The notes under the pieces: model-generated | What the model saw: the letters and a program-made list of their open reading frames with translations, nothing else | What the model was told of the DNA's origin: nothing | Database searches by the model: none | Part shown: in pieces, positions 15,927-24,529 of the stretch | How the letters are laid out: each line of letters opens with the position of its first letter | How positions within the stretch are numbered: position 1 is the first letter of the stretch | Assembly (NCBI RefSeq): GCF_041893525.1 | Contig: NZ_CP169068.1 | Source: Phaeobacter bryozoorum | Lineage (GTDB): Bacteria; Pseudomonadota; Alphaproteobacteria; Rhodobacterales; Rhodobacteraceae | Length of the DNA stretch: 64,000 bases | Direction: 5' to 3' (one strand) | Translations under genes and position numbers: made by a program

Positions 15927-16340
15927 ATGACACATCCGACCATTAACAGGCTGCAAGAGGTTGTTGCCAAAGGCGACGACAGCCAGATTGCAGATCTCCT
16001 GGCGGAGGATGTGCAGTTCCTGCCCCCGACCTATTGGAAAACATGGACCGGTCGCGCACCAGTGGCGGCGATTCTGGGTCATGTCGGTCAGGTATTCAGT
16101 GACTTTCGCTATCGTCGGATCATGGGGAACGGAAACGACTGGGCGTTGGAGTTCCAGTGCAAGATCGGCGAGTTCGATGCCGTGGGCGTTGACCTGATCA
16201 CGTTGAATTCGCACGACCTGATCAGCCATTTCGAGGTAGTCATGCGCCCCTATAAAAGCGTCGGCGTGCTGCGCGCTGCAATCATGGAACGGGTCACCAC
16301 CGACCCACGATTTCTGCAATATCAAAAGGCGCTCAGCTGA
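15927..16340 (+). CDS. NTF2/SnoaL-like protein
   Basis: A 137-residue protein with the helix-plus-curved-sheet pattern of the NTF2-like superfamily: N-terminal INRLQEVVAKGDDSQIADLLAEDVQFLPPTYW, then GHVGQVFSDFRYRRIM and FQCKIGEFDAVGVDLITL. Family members range from isomerases to binding proteins; the role here is unknown. The ATG at 15927 has GAGAGG upstream; longer in-frame versions overlap rluA and lack support. It runs into the SGNH hydrolase gene and the two are probably co-transcribed. Confidence 0.7.
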   Translation: MTHPTINRLQEVVAKGDDSQIADLLAEDVQFLPPTYWKTWTGRAPVAAILGHVGQVFSDFRYRRIMGNGNDWALEFQCKIGEFDAVGVDLITLNSHDLISHFEVVMRPYKSVGVLRAAIMERVTTDPRFLQYQKALS

Positions 16341-16384
16341 TCGGCATCGATCATATCGCCCGCATTGTCCTGCTGCCGCTTCTG

Positions 16385-17104
16385 GTGGTGCAGGCAGTTA
16401 ACGTCCGGCGCAGGGCGCTGAACCTGACGGAACCCTCGGGGCCTCGGTTCGGCCAACAGGGACAGGGCACGCCGCTACGGCTGTTGATTGTCGGCGACAG
16501 CTCAGCTGCTGGTGTCGGTGTCGGTCGCCAGAACGATGCGCTCTCCGGTCAACTGACATCGCGCCTGACGCAGGGTCGGCATCTAACCTGGCGGCTGGAG
16601 GCCACAACCGGGCATCGCAGCGCAGATGCTCTGGCGCGGGTGCGTGCGCTGCCGCCGCAGACCTTTGACGTTGCGGTTCTGGCATTGGGGGTCAATGACG
16701 TGACCCGGCTTGCGCGGCGGCGACGGTTTCACATGGAACAGTGCGCGCTGATCAAGCTCCTGCGGGACCGGTTTGGTGTCAGGCTCGTGGTCTTGTCAGG
16801 AGTGCCACCAATGGCATATTTTCCAGCCCTTCCCCAACCGCTGGCTTGGGTCCTGGGTCGCCACGCGGCGCGGCTGGACCGGGTTCTATCCAACTTGGCC
16901 GCAGGGAATCACGATCTCATCCACCTGCCATTCACGATGGCGCCCGACCCAGCGCTGGCAGCGCAGGACGGCTATCATCCGTCGGCAGCCGCCTATTCTC
17001 TTTGGGCTGAAACCTTAGCAGAGACCATCAACGCGGAACTGTCCTGCACATCCCGGCCCGCCCCTCAGGCCCGGCGCATCTGCCGCACCAATGAGACCGA
17101 GTAG
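16385..17104 (+). CDS. SGNH/GDSL-family hydrolase (N-terminus uncertain)
   Basis: At least 239 residues. Block I is LLIVGDSSAAGVGVG, with Ser in GDSSAAG; block III is LALGVNDVT (GxND); block V is DGYHPSAAAYSLWA with the catalytic DxxH. These enzymes are esterases or lipases. The GTG at 16385 is the first common start, but the frame continues upstream as a hydrophobic stretch (IARIVLLPLLVVQAVNVRRR) that looks like a membrane anchor and has no ATG, GTG or TTG. A CTG at 16337 overlapping the previous stop could be used. The 3' end overlaps rarD by 40 bp tail to tail. Confidence 0.82.
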   Translation: MVQAVNVRRRALNLTEPSGPRFGQQGQGTPLRLLIVGDSSAAGVGVGRQNDALSGQLTSRLTQGRHLTWRLEATTGHRSADALARVRALPPQTFDVAVLALGVNDVTRLARRRRFHMEQCALIKLLRDRFGVRLVVLSGVPPMAYFPALPQPLAWVLGRHAARLDRVLSNLAAGNHDLIHLPFTMAPDPALAAQDGYHPSAAAYSLWAETLAETINAELSCTSRPAPQARRICRTNETE

Positions 17105-17958
17105 ATCACCAGCGCCAGCCAGATCATCGGAAAGGCGATCATGCGCGCGCGACCGAAGTCTTCGCCAAAAATGAACACCGCTGCCAGAAATATCATCGTC
17201 GGAGCAATATATTGCAGGATACCGATGGTGGAGAGCCGCAGCAGTTTGGCGCCATTGGCGTAGGTGATCAGCGGCACCGCTGTGACCAAACCACAGCCCA
17301 GCAGCAACGCGGTGTCACTGAACGCTCCCGCGAAATGCGCGTCACCGGAGGCCGTAAGATAGAGCAGATATCCCAGCGCCGGAGGCGTCAGGATCAGCAC
17401 TTCCAGCATGAAACCCTGATTGGGGCCGACCGGCAGGGATTTCTTGAAGAACGCATAGAACCCCCAGCTGAGAGTAAGACCAATGGCAGCCCACGGCAGG
17501 CGCCCGGCGTCAACGGCAAGCACCAGCACCGCCAGTGCCGCCAGACCGATTGCGACCAGCTGTGCCGGCAACAATCTCTCTCCTAGCAAAAGTGCACCCA
17601 ACATAACGCTGAACAGCGGGTTGATATAATACCCCAGCGCCGCATCAAGCGCATGCCCAGTTGCAATCGACCACACATAGATGCCCCAATTCACTGAGAT
17701 CAGCGCCGCTGTCACCGCCCCCATCATCAAGACCTTGGGCGAGGTCAGCGCCGCGCGCAGATCACGGGTTCGACGCAGGATAATGAGTAGCACACCCGCC
17801 ACGGGCACCGACCAGATTACCCGATGCGCGACAACTTCGGCGGCGGGCATATGTGCCAGCGCTTTCATATAGATCGGCAGAAATCCCCACATCAGATAGG
17901 CGGAAACTGCAAAGGCAAGGCCCTGCGGCGTGTCTTTGTTCTCAACTGATGAGGTCAT
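17065..17958 (-). CDS. rarD: EamA-family transporter RarD
   Basis: The 297-residue inner-membrane protein has about ten hydrophobic segments in two EamA repeats, as in the drug/metabolite transporter superfamily. The RarD branch is recognisable from AYLMWGFLPIYMKAL at the start, VAHRVIWSVP, NWGIYVWSI, and ALGYYINPLFSVMLG. RarD was named for chloramphenicol resistance in Pseudomonas; its natural substrate is unknown. Its stop lies inside the 3' end of the SGNH hydrolase gene on the other strand. Confidence 0.92.
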   Translation of the reverse strand: MTSSVENKDTPQGLAFAVSAYLMWGFLPIYMKALAHMPAAEVVAHRVIWSVPVAGVLLIILRRTRDLRAALTSPKVLMMGAVTAALISVNWGIYVWSIATGHALDAALGYYINPLFSVMLGALLLGERLLPAQLVAIGLAALAVLVLAVDAGRLPWAAIGLTLSWGFYAFFKKSLPVGPNQGFMLEVLILTPPALGYLLYLTASGDAHFAGAFSDTALLLGCGLVTAVPLITYANGAKLLRLSTIGILQYIAPTMIFLAAVFIFGEDFGRARMIAFPMIWLALVIYSVSLVRQMRRA

Positions 17959-18075
17959 CGTGGAATCTCCCTGAGCCGCGTTTATGACAGCTCAGCGCGC
18001 AATTGACAGAGCGGAAGCACAAAAAACACTGCTGTCGGCGATGGTAGACGGCCTTATCGGATCGGCGGGGAAAGA

Positions 18076-18092
18076 GTGCGCGAACTGCGCAC
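18076..18092 (-). terminator. possible terminator after the second oxidoreductase gene
   Basis: GTGCGC (18076-18081) and GCGCAC (18087-18092) form a small stem 48 bp after the end of the oxidoreductase gene. The following minus-strand bases TCTTT are only a weak T run, so a regulatory site for rarD is also possible. Confidence 0.35.
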
Positions 18093-18139
18093 ATATTCTC
18101 CCGCTGATCTCGCCCCCCCCTGGGATCCTTAGAGGTGAC

Positions 18140-20590
18140 CTATGCCTTCACCCGCTCCGATTTCGGATCATACATCGGCTTCAGGGAAGCTTCGGCTTTC
18201 ACTTTCACGCCGCAGACGTCGATCTCATAGACCGAACCCAGCACATCCGCTGCGCTTTCCCCCTCGCAGGGCACATAGCCCATGCCGATGGCGGCACCCA
18301 GCGTGTGGCCGTAGTTACCGGAGCTGAGATAGCCCACGTATTTGCCGTCGCGGATGATCGGCTCATTGTGGAACAAGAGCGGCTCGGGGTCGGTCAGCTT
18401 GAACTGAACCATGCGGTTCTTGGGGCCGCTCTCCTTGCGCTCCAGCACCGCGGCCTTGCCGATAAAGTCGTCCTTGCCGACGGCAACCGCAAAGCCAAGC
18501 CCTGCATCGATCACATTGTCTTCGCAAGTGATGTCGTGGCCGAAGTGGCGGAAGCCCTTCTCGATCCGGCAGCTGTCCATCATATGCATGCCGCAAAGCT
18601 TAAGCCCCATGTCGTGGCCCGCCTCCCAGAGGGTTTCGAACGCGTGGCCGGACATTTCCGCCAGGATGTAGATCTCCCAGCCCAGTTCGCCGACATAGGT
18701 GACCCGGTGCACCCGGGCGAGGCCCATGCCCAGTTCGATCTCTTGCGCGGTACCGAAGGGGTTCACCTCGTTGGAGAAATCATTGGGGGAGACCTTCTGC
18801 AGCAGCTTGCGGGCATTCGGCCCCATCACCGCCAGCACGCCCTCGCCTGCGGTGACATCGGTGAGCACGACGTTGAAACCGCCCTTGTTGCGCATCATCC
18901 AGGTCTGATCCGCTAGACGGGTCACCGCCGGGGTCACCACCAGATAGACGGTCTCGCTCAGGCGGGTGACGGTCACATCCGCCTCGATCCCGCCGCGGCT
19001 GTTCAGGAACTGGGTGTAGACGATCTTGCCCGCCGGAACCGAGACATTGGCGCCGCAGATGTAATTCAGGAATTTCTCCGCATCCGGGCCTTCGACGCGG
19101 ATCTTGCCGAAGGAGGACATGTCGTACATGCCGACATTTTCCCTCACGGCGCGGTGTTCTGCAGCGGAGTTTTCAAACCAGTTCTGACGCTTCCAGCTGT
19201 ACTGGTACTCACGCTCCTGGCCTTCATTGGCAAACCAGTTGGCGCGCTCCCAGCCGCCGATTTCGCCGAAAACGGCGCCCTGTTCCTTGAGGTGGTAGTG
19301 GAACGGGGTGCGGCGCACGCCGCGGGCGGTGGCCTTCTGGCGGTAGGGGAAATGGTCCGCATAGAGCAGGCCCAGGGTCTCTTTCGAGCGTTCGAACAGG
19401 TAATGCTTGTTGCCCTGGAACGGGTGCATCCGGGAGATGTCCACATCGCCGAGGTCAAACGGCTTCTGGCCGTCTTCCATCCACTGCGCCAGCGCCATGC
19501 CGGCGCCGCCTGCGGACTGGATGCCGATCGAGTTGAAGCCTGCGGCGACCCAGAAGTTGTCCATCTCGGGCGCCAGGCCCAGGTGGTAGGCGTCATCCGG
19601 GGTGAATGATTCCGGGCCGTTGAAGAAGGTGTGGATACCTGCCTCCGCCAGCATCGGCATCCGGTTGCAGGCGGCCTCCAGGATCGGTTCGAAATGATCG
19701 AAGTCCTCCGGCAGCTGGTCGAATTCGAAGCTGTCGGGGATGCCGTTCATTGCCCAGGGCTTGGCATTGGGTTCGAAGGCACCGAGCAGGATTTTCCCTG
19801 CATCTTCCTTGTAGTAGGCGCATTCATCCGGCACCCGCAGCACCGGCATCTGGGTCAGGCCTTCGATACCTTCAGTGACAATGTAGAAGTGCTCGCAGGC
19901 ATGCAGCGGAACGTTGACGCCTGCCATGCGGCCAACCTCATGCCCCCACATGCCGGCGCAGTTCACCACCATGTCGCATTCAATATGGCCCTGCGCCCCG
20001 CCATCGTCGCTAACCCAGTCCACACCGGTGACGCGGCGGCCCTGTTTGGAGATGCCGGTGACCTTGATGCGCTCCTTGACCAGCGCGCCGCGCTGGCGGG
20101 CGCCCTTGGCCAGGGCCAGCGCGATGTTGGCCGGATCCGCCTGCCCGTCGGTCGGCAGCCAGACGCCGCCGGTCACGCCGTCCAGATTGATGTGCTCGTA
20201 GCGCTCCTTCACCTCCTTGGGCGACAGCTCCTCCACCGGCACGCCAAAGGCGCGCGCCATGGCGGCGTTGCGGTAGAGCTCCTCAAGCCGCTCATGGGTC
20301 AGGGCAGCGGACACCGACCCCACCTGACGCATACCCGTCGCGACTCCGGTTTCTGCCTCAAGCCCCAAATAGAGCTCGGCCGAATAGCGGGCGAGTTTGG
20401 TCATGTTGGAGGACGCGCGCAGTTGGCCGATCAGCCCCGCGGCATGCCATGTGGTGCCGGAGGTCAGCTGCTTACGCTCCAGCAGCACCACATCCTTCCA
20501 GCCGAGCTTGGTCAGGTGATAAGCTACCGAGCAGCCGATCACGCCGCCGCCGATAATGACAACACGGGCCTTGTTGGGAAGATCGCTCAT
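18140..20590 (-). CDS. FAD-dependent oxidoreductase with GcvT domain (dimethylglycine/sarcosine dehydrogenase family), copy 2
   Basis: An 816-residue protein of the DMGDH/SarDH family, which removes N-methyl groups oxidatively and can pass the one-carbon unit to tetrahydrofolate. The DAO domain starts with the FAD motif IIGGGVIGCS (residues 12-21); H49 in TTWHAAG matches the His that binds FAD covalently in rat DMGDH. A central domain (about 375-430) is followed by GcvT (about 430-705) and GcvT C-terminal (about 715-805) domains. It pairs with the similar gene at 21695 and follows the GlxA-type regulator. AGGAGA precedes the ATG. The exact substrate is unproven. Confidence 0.88.
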   Translation of the reverse strand: MSDLPNKARVVIIGGGVIGCSVAYHLTKLGWKDVVLLERKQLTSGTTWHAAGLIGQLRASSNMTKLARYSAELYLGLEAETGVATGMRQVGSVSAALTHERLEELYRNAAMARAFGVPVEELSPKEVKERYEHINLDGVTGGVWLPTDGQADPANIALALAKGARQRGALVKERIKVTGISKQGRRVTGVDWVSDDGGAQGHIECDMVVNCAGMWGHEVGRMAGVNVPLHACEHFYIVTEGIEGLTQMPVLRVPDECAYYKEDAGKILLGAFEPNAKPWAMNGIPDSFEFDQLPEDFDHFEPILEAACNRMPMLAEAGIHTFFNGPESFTPDDAYHLGLAPEMDNFWVAAGFNSIGIQSAGGAGMALAQWMEDGQKPFDLGDVDISRMHPFQGNKHYLFERSKETLGLLYADHFPYRQKATARGVRRTPFHYHLKEQGAVFGEIGGWERANWFANEGQEREYQYSWKRQNWFENSAAEHRAVRENVGMYDMSSFGKIRVEGPDAEKFLNYICGANVSVPAGKIVYTQFLNSRGGIEADVTVTRLSETVYLVVTPAVTRLADQTWMMRNKGGFNVVLTDVTAGEGVLAVMGPNARKLLQKVSPNDFSNEVNPFGTAQEIELGMGLARVHRVTYVGELGWEIYILAEMSGHAFETLWEAGHDMGLKLCGMHMMDSCRIEKGFRHFGHDITCEDNVIDAGLGFAVAVGKDDFIGKAAVLERKESGPKNRMVQFKLTDPEPLLFHNEPIIRDGKYVGYLSSGNYGHTLGAAIGMGYVPCEGESAADVLGSVYEIDVCGVKVKAEASLKPMYDPKSERVKA

Positions 20591-20600
20591 CTTGTGTCTC

Positions 20601-20618
20601 CTGATCTCGTTTGATCAG
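20601..20618 (-). promoter_or_regulatory. inverted repeat beside the ribosome site of the second oxidoreductase gene
   Basis: CTGATC (20601-20606) and GATCAG (20613-20618) are perfect arms with a 6-bp spacer, just before the start at 20590 and touching its AGGAGA ribosome site. It could be an operator or a translation-controlling hairpin. Confidence 0.35.
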
Positions 20619-20685
20619 ACCCTGCCACAGATAGGCGACAGGAAATGTATGAAAAACGCCAATCTTGCCGCTGTATTCTCCGCCG

Positions 20686-21714
20686 CTAATCGGCGTGTTT
20701 CCGACGTCGCTCCATGGACTGGGAAGCGCGTCGTGACTTTCGCAGGGCAAATGGGGTAATGCCGAAAAAAGCCTTATACAGGGTCGAAAACCCGTTGGAG
20801 AATCCGCAGGCCAATCCGATTTCCCGCACGCTCATAGTGGTGTTGAGCAGCAGATTATTCGCCTTGTTCAGCCGCATTTCGCGGTAAAACCCGTTTGGAG
20901 TGGTGCCCAGAAAAGTATTGAACTTGCGCTCCAGCGATCGGGTCGAAATCCCCAGTTGATCCACGATCTCGTTGATCGGCAACGGGTCTTCGATGTGCTC
21001 CTGCATCACGCGAATGGCCTGATCAAGGTCAGCATCACCGGTAACCGTTGGCTTCACACCTGAGAAGGGTTGCAGCGATGCGTAATCGCGTATCTTGTCA
21101 TGCAGCAGGATATTGGCAACCGTCACCTGGGCGGCGGCCGTTGTCAGCTGTCCAATCAGGGCCAGAACGATATCCACCGTCGACCCCATTCCGGCACAGG
21201 TCACAACCTGACCATCCTCGCTTGCAAGCGCGAAGTTGGCGTCAAACAATCCAATACGTTCGCGCATCAAAGTGGCGTTTTCCCAATGTGTCGTGTGGAG
21301 CGCCCCCTGCTTTCCGCTGTCGCGGATGTACCTGCTTGCCGCCTCAGCCAGCAGATAGACTTTGGCTCCGCGCGCGCGATATTTGCTGATCAGCGGCCCC
21401 ATCGACAGCGCAGGGCAATCGGGATCCGTGTTGCCAAGAACAAAAACACAATCCGCCTCGGCGCGGCTTGCAAAAGGCTCCGTCTCGACAAAGGCACCCG
21501 CCCGGCAGCCGATCTGACCACCCGCTGCGGAGCGAATGGTCCAGGAGAACGGTGGCTGCGCCAACACCCGATTGGCCAAGCGCAACGGCTCCACCACGGC
21601 GGAAAATTCCGTAAGGACGAAACCTTCGCTCAGCAGGATATCAACCTGCCACCGACGTCCCCCAGGGGCGGGGCCCCCGGAGGTCGCGCGAGGGTCAGGC
21701 CCGGAGCCGGTCAT
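20686..21714 (-). CDS. GlxA/GbdR-like AraC-family regulator with DJ-1/PfpI-type domain
   Basis: A 342-residue transcription regulator. Residues about 20-190 form a class I glutamine-amidotransferase-like (DJ-1/PfpI) sensor domain: VDILLSEGFVLTEFSAVVEPLRLANR, FVLGNTDPD, VTCAGMGSTVD. An AraC/XylS double helix-turn-helix covers about 235-330 (QLGISTRSLERKFNTFLG, IGLACGFSNGFSTLYKAFFG). The family includes GbdR, the glycine betaine/dimethylglycine activator of Pseudomonas. The start at 21714 overlaps the end of the first oxidoreductase gene by 20 bp, so translation is probably coupled. Regulation of both oxidoreductases is inferred. Confidence 0.88.
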   Translation of the reverse strand: MTGSGPDPRATSGGPAPGGRRWQVDILLSEGFVLTEFSAVVEPLRLANRVLAQPPFSWTIRSAAGGQIGCRAGAFVETEPFASRAEADCVFVLGNTDPDCPALSMGPLISKYRARGAKVYLLAEAASRYIRDSGKQGALHTTHWENATLMRERIGLFDANFALASEDGQVVTCAGMGSTVDIVLALIGQLTTAAAQVTVANILLHDKIRDYASLQPFSGVKPTVTGDADLDQAIRVMQEHIEDPLPINEIVDQLGISTRSLERKFNTFLGTTPNGFYREMRLNKANNLLLNTTMSVREIGLACGFSNGFSTLYKAFFGITPFALRKSRRASQSMERRRKHAD

Positions 21715-24142
21715 TGCCCGGATCCCACAGTGGTTCGTCTTTTTGAACCACCGCACGGTATTTCTCACCGTAGATTTCGATCTCCAGTTCGGTTCCGGGC
21801 ACCGCCAACTCAGGTCGCACCATGCCCAGCGCGATGGAGGCGTTCACACGGTAGCCCCAGTCGCCAGAGGTGGTTTCGCCCACGATCTCGTCATCCTTCC
21901 AGATGCAGGACATATAGGGCGCGTCCGCCTCCCCGGCATCGACAATCAGGGTGACAAAGGATTTCTTCACCCCGCGCTGCTTTTCGGCCTGGATCGCGGC
22001 CTTGCCCGGGAAATCCTGCGGTTTGTCCAGCTTGACGAACCGCTCCAGCCCGCCTTCAAGCAGCGAGTAGTCGGTGGACAGGTCACCCTTCCAGGTGCGG
22101 TAACCCTTTTCGATGCGCAGGGAGTTCAGCGCGTACATGCCAAACGGCTTGGCGCCGCCCGCCAGCAGGGCCTCGTAAATCTCCGTTTGATGCGCGTTGG
22201 CGCAATGGACCTCCCAGCCCAGTTCGCCAGCAAAGGACACCCGCGCCAGGAAGGCGGGCTTGCCCGCGACCGTGGCTTCCTGATGGGTCAGCCAGCCCAG
22301 CGACAGATCGGCATCCGAGATGCCCGCCAGCAGCTCCCGCGATTTCGGGCCGGTGACGATCATGGTTGCAAATTCGGTGGTGCGGTCGGTCAGGGTCAGG
22401 CCCTCGGGCAGCGCCTTCTTCAGGATCTCGAAGTCGTGCCACTGGGCCGAGCCCGCGGTGATCAGGGTGAAGTGGTCCTCGCCATGACGGATGCAGGACA
22501 TCTCGGTCAGGATGCGGCCGCGGTTATCTGCGAAGTAGACCAGGTTCATCCGGCCCGCCTTGGGCAGACCGCCGGTGATCATGCCGCGCAGGAATTCCGC
22601 AGCGCCGTCGCCGCTCAGGTTGAAACGGGAGAAACCCGGCAGGTCCAGCACGCCGACGCCGTCGCGGACCGCTTCGCATTCTTCCTTGATCCGCTGCTGC
22701 CACGGGCCGGAGCGGCCCCAGGTATGAGTGGCCTCCTCGGAGGTGTCGTCACCATCCTTTGCAAACCAGTTGGCGCGCTCCCAGCCGTTGTAGGCGCCCA
22801 TCTGGCCGCCCAGTTCCTTGATCCTGCCGTGCACCTGGCTGACCTTCTTGTCTCGCGCAGCGGGCCATTCGTGGTGCGGGAAGTGCATGGCGTATTCGTT
22901 GCCGTAAACCTCCATGCCTTTCTTGTTGCAGTACTCCTGGTCGGTGTAGTCGGTGTAGCGGCGCGGATCGCAGGACCACATGTCCCACTCGGTCTGGCCG
23001 TCGGCGATCCACTCCGCCAGCACCTTGCCGGCACCGCCGCCCTGGGCGATGCCAAAGGTAAAGACACAGGCTTCGAACGCGTTGTCCACGCCCGGCATCG
23101 GGCCCAGCAGCGGCAGACCGTCGGGGGCATAGGGAATCGGGCCGTTGATCACGCTGGAGACGCCGGTGGACGCCATCAGCGGCACCCGCTCCATCGCGTC
23201 GGTGACGATATCCTCGATCCGGTCCAGATCATCCGACCACAGCTGGAACGAAAAATCGTCCGGCATCCGGTCGTCCTCGGTCATCCAGTGGCCCCTGCAG
23301 TTCGGCTCATATGGCCCGAGATTGTAGCCGTTTTTCTCCTGCCGCAGGTAGTAGGACACATCCACATCGCGGATCAGCGGGAGCTTCTTGCCGGTCTTCT
23401 TGGTGTGCTCTTCGATCTCGGGGATCTGCTCGGTCAGCAGATACTGGTGGCTCATCACCATCATCGGCACGGTGCGCCCGCCATAGGGCTTGAACCACTC
23501 TCCGACACGCTGGGCATAATAACCGGCGGCGTTCACGACATAGTCGCATTCGATATCGCCCTTATCGGTATGCACGATCCAGGTCTTGTCTTCCTTCTGG
23601 CTGACGCCGGTTGCCGGGCAGAAGCGGATGATCCTCGCGCCCATGTCGCGGGCGCCCTTGGCCAACGCCTGCGTCACCTGCGCCGGGTCGATGTCGCCGT
23701 CTGACGGATCCCACAGCACACCTTTCAGGTCGTGGGTCTCCAGGAACGGATAACGCTCCTTGGCCTGCTTAGGCGTCCATATCTCCATCCCGATGCCCTG
23801 ATAGCGGCCCATGGAGCAGGCGCGTTCAAACTCCTGCATTCGCTCCTTGGTATGGGCCAGACGGATAGAGCCGGTCTGATGATAGTTCATCGGATAGTCG
23901 ACCTCTTCACCGAGGCGGGCATACAGCTCGGTCGAGTAGCGCTGCATGTTCATGATCGCCCAAGAGGTCGAGAATGTCGGAACATTGCCCGCCGCATGCC
24001 ATGTCGAACCGGCTGTCAGTTCGTTCTTTTCCAGGAGGACGCAATCCGTCCATCCCTTCTTCCCAAGATGATACAGTGCCGAACAGCCGACGACGCCACC
24101 GCCGATGATGACCACACGGGCCTTGTTTGGAAAATCGGACAT
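21695..24142 (-). CDS. FAD-dependent oxidoreductase with GcvT domain (dimethylglycine/sarcosine dehydrogenase family), copy 1
   Basis: An 815-residue paralogue of the gene at 18140 with the same domain order: FAD motif IIGGGVVGCS (12-21), flavin-linking H49 in GSTWHAAG, DAO, central FAO domain, GcvT, GcvT C-terminal. The two diverge widely in the substrate-domain half, so they probably act on different methylated amines, for example dimethylglycine and sarcosine. Oxidative demethylation yields formaldehyde or methylene-THF, which fits the GFA-family gene 15 bp upstream. The 3' end overlaps the regulator gene. Confidence 0.88.
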   Translation of the reverse strand: MSDFPNKARVVIIGGGVVGCSALYHLGKKGWTDCVLLEKNELTAGSTWHAAGNVPTFSTSWAIMNMQRYSTELYARLGEEVDYPMNYHQTGSIRLAHTKERMQEFERACSMGRYQGIGMEIWTPKQAKERYPFLETHDLKGVLWDPSDGDIDPAQVTQALAKGARDMGARIIRFCPATGVSQKEDKTWIVHTDKGDIECDYVVNAAGYYAQRVGEWFKPYGGRTVPMMVMSHQYLLTEQIPEIEEHTKKTGKKLPLIRDVDVSYYLRQEKNGYNLGPYEPNCRGHWMTEDDRMPDDFSFQLWSDDLDRIEDIVTDAMERVPLMASTGVSSVINGPIPYAPDGLPLLGPMPGVDNAFEACVFTFGIAQGGGAGKVLAEWIADGQTEWDMWSCDPRRYTDYTDQEYCNKKGMEVYGNEYAMHFPHHEWPAARDKKVSQVHGRIKELGGQMGAYNGWERANWFAKDGDDTSEEATHTWGRSGPWQQRIKEECEAVRDGVGVLDLPGFSRFNLSGDGAAEFLRGMITGGLPKAGRMNLVYFADNRGRILTEMSCIRHGEDHFTLITAGSAQWHDFEILKKALPEGLTLTDRTTEFATMIVTGPKSRELLAGISDADLSLGWLTHQEATVAGKPAFLARVSFAGELGWEVHCANAHQTEIYEALLAGGAKPFGMYALNSLRIEKGYRTWKGDLSTDYSLLEGGLERFVKLDKPQDFPGKAAIQAEKQRGVKKSFVTLIVDAGEADAPYMSCIWKDDEIVGETTSGDWGYRVNASIALGMVRPELAVPGTELEIEIYGEKYRAVVQKDEPLWDPGNDRLRA

Positions 24143-24157
24143 GATTGCTCCCTGATG

Positions 24158-24529
24158 TCAGTCCTCTTGCGGCACGCCGTCCGCGATGTCGTAGTAGTCG
24201 CCCTTGTCCGCAACAAAGATATGCTTCTCTAGGGAGACACCGGTAGGTGCCTCGACCGAGCCAAGCGAAAAACAGATCGCGTCCCCATCTTCAGCTTTCC
24301 AGAACAGAAACGATCCGCAACGGGCGCAGAAACCCCGTTTCGCCACCGGACTGGCCGCGTACCAGCTCACCTCGCCGGAGATCATCAGCTCTGCCTCCGG
24401 CACGCGAGCCGACGACCATATACCCCCGGATTGCCGACGGCATTGGCCGCAGTGACACATCGAGGCGCCCTGCGGTTGGGCGGATGTCTCATAATGAATA
24501 CCCCCGCAAAGACAGGACCCCTTGATCAT
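24158..24529 (-). CDS. GFA-family (glutathione-dependent formaldehyde-activating-like) zinc protein
   Basis: The 123-residue protein has the full cysteine pattern of the GFA/CENP-V fold: C6 and C8 in SCLCGG, C25, C27 and C30 in CHCGQC, and C68 and C71 in CARCGSFLFW, which bind structural and catalytic zinc. The prototype of Paracoccus was proposed to speed S-hydroxymethylglutathione formation, though most members are untested. Its place directly before a demethylating oxidoreductase fits a formaldehyde-handling role. The ATG overlaps the LysE stop (ATGA). A much longer in-frame version up to 25078 runs through lysE and is rejected. Confidence 0.85.
   Translation of the reverse strand: MIKGSCLCGGIHYETSAQPQGASMCHCGQCRRQSGGIWSSARVPEAELMISGEVSWYAASPVAKRGFCARCGSFLFWKAEDGDAICFSLGSVEAPTGVSLEKHIFVADKGDYYDIADGVPQED

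Noticed and set aside
21536..23704. 722-codon open frame on the plus strand
   Set aside because: It lies antisense to the first DMGDH-like gene; long open frames opposite GC-rich codons are common and its sequence (Gly/His/Leu/Val-rich) shows no family.
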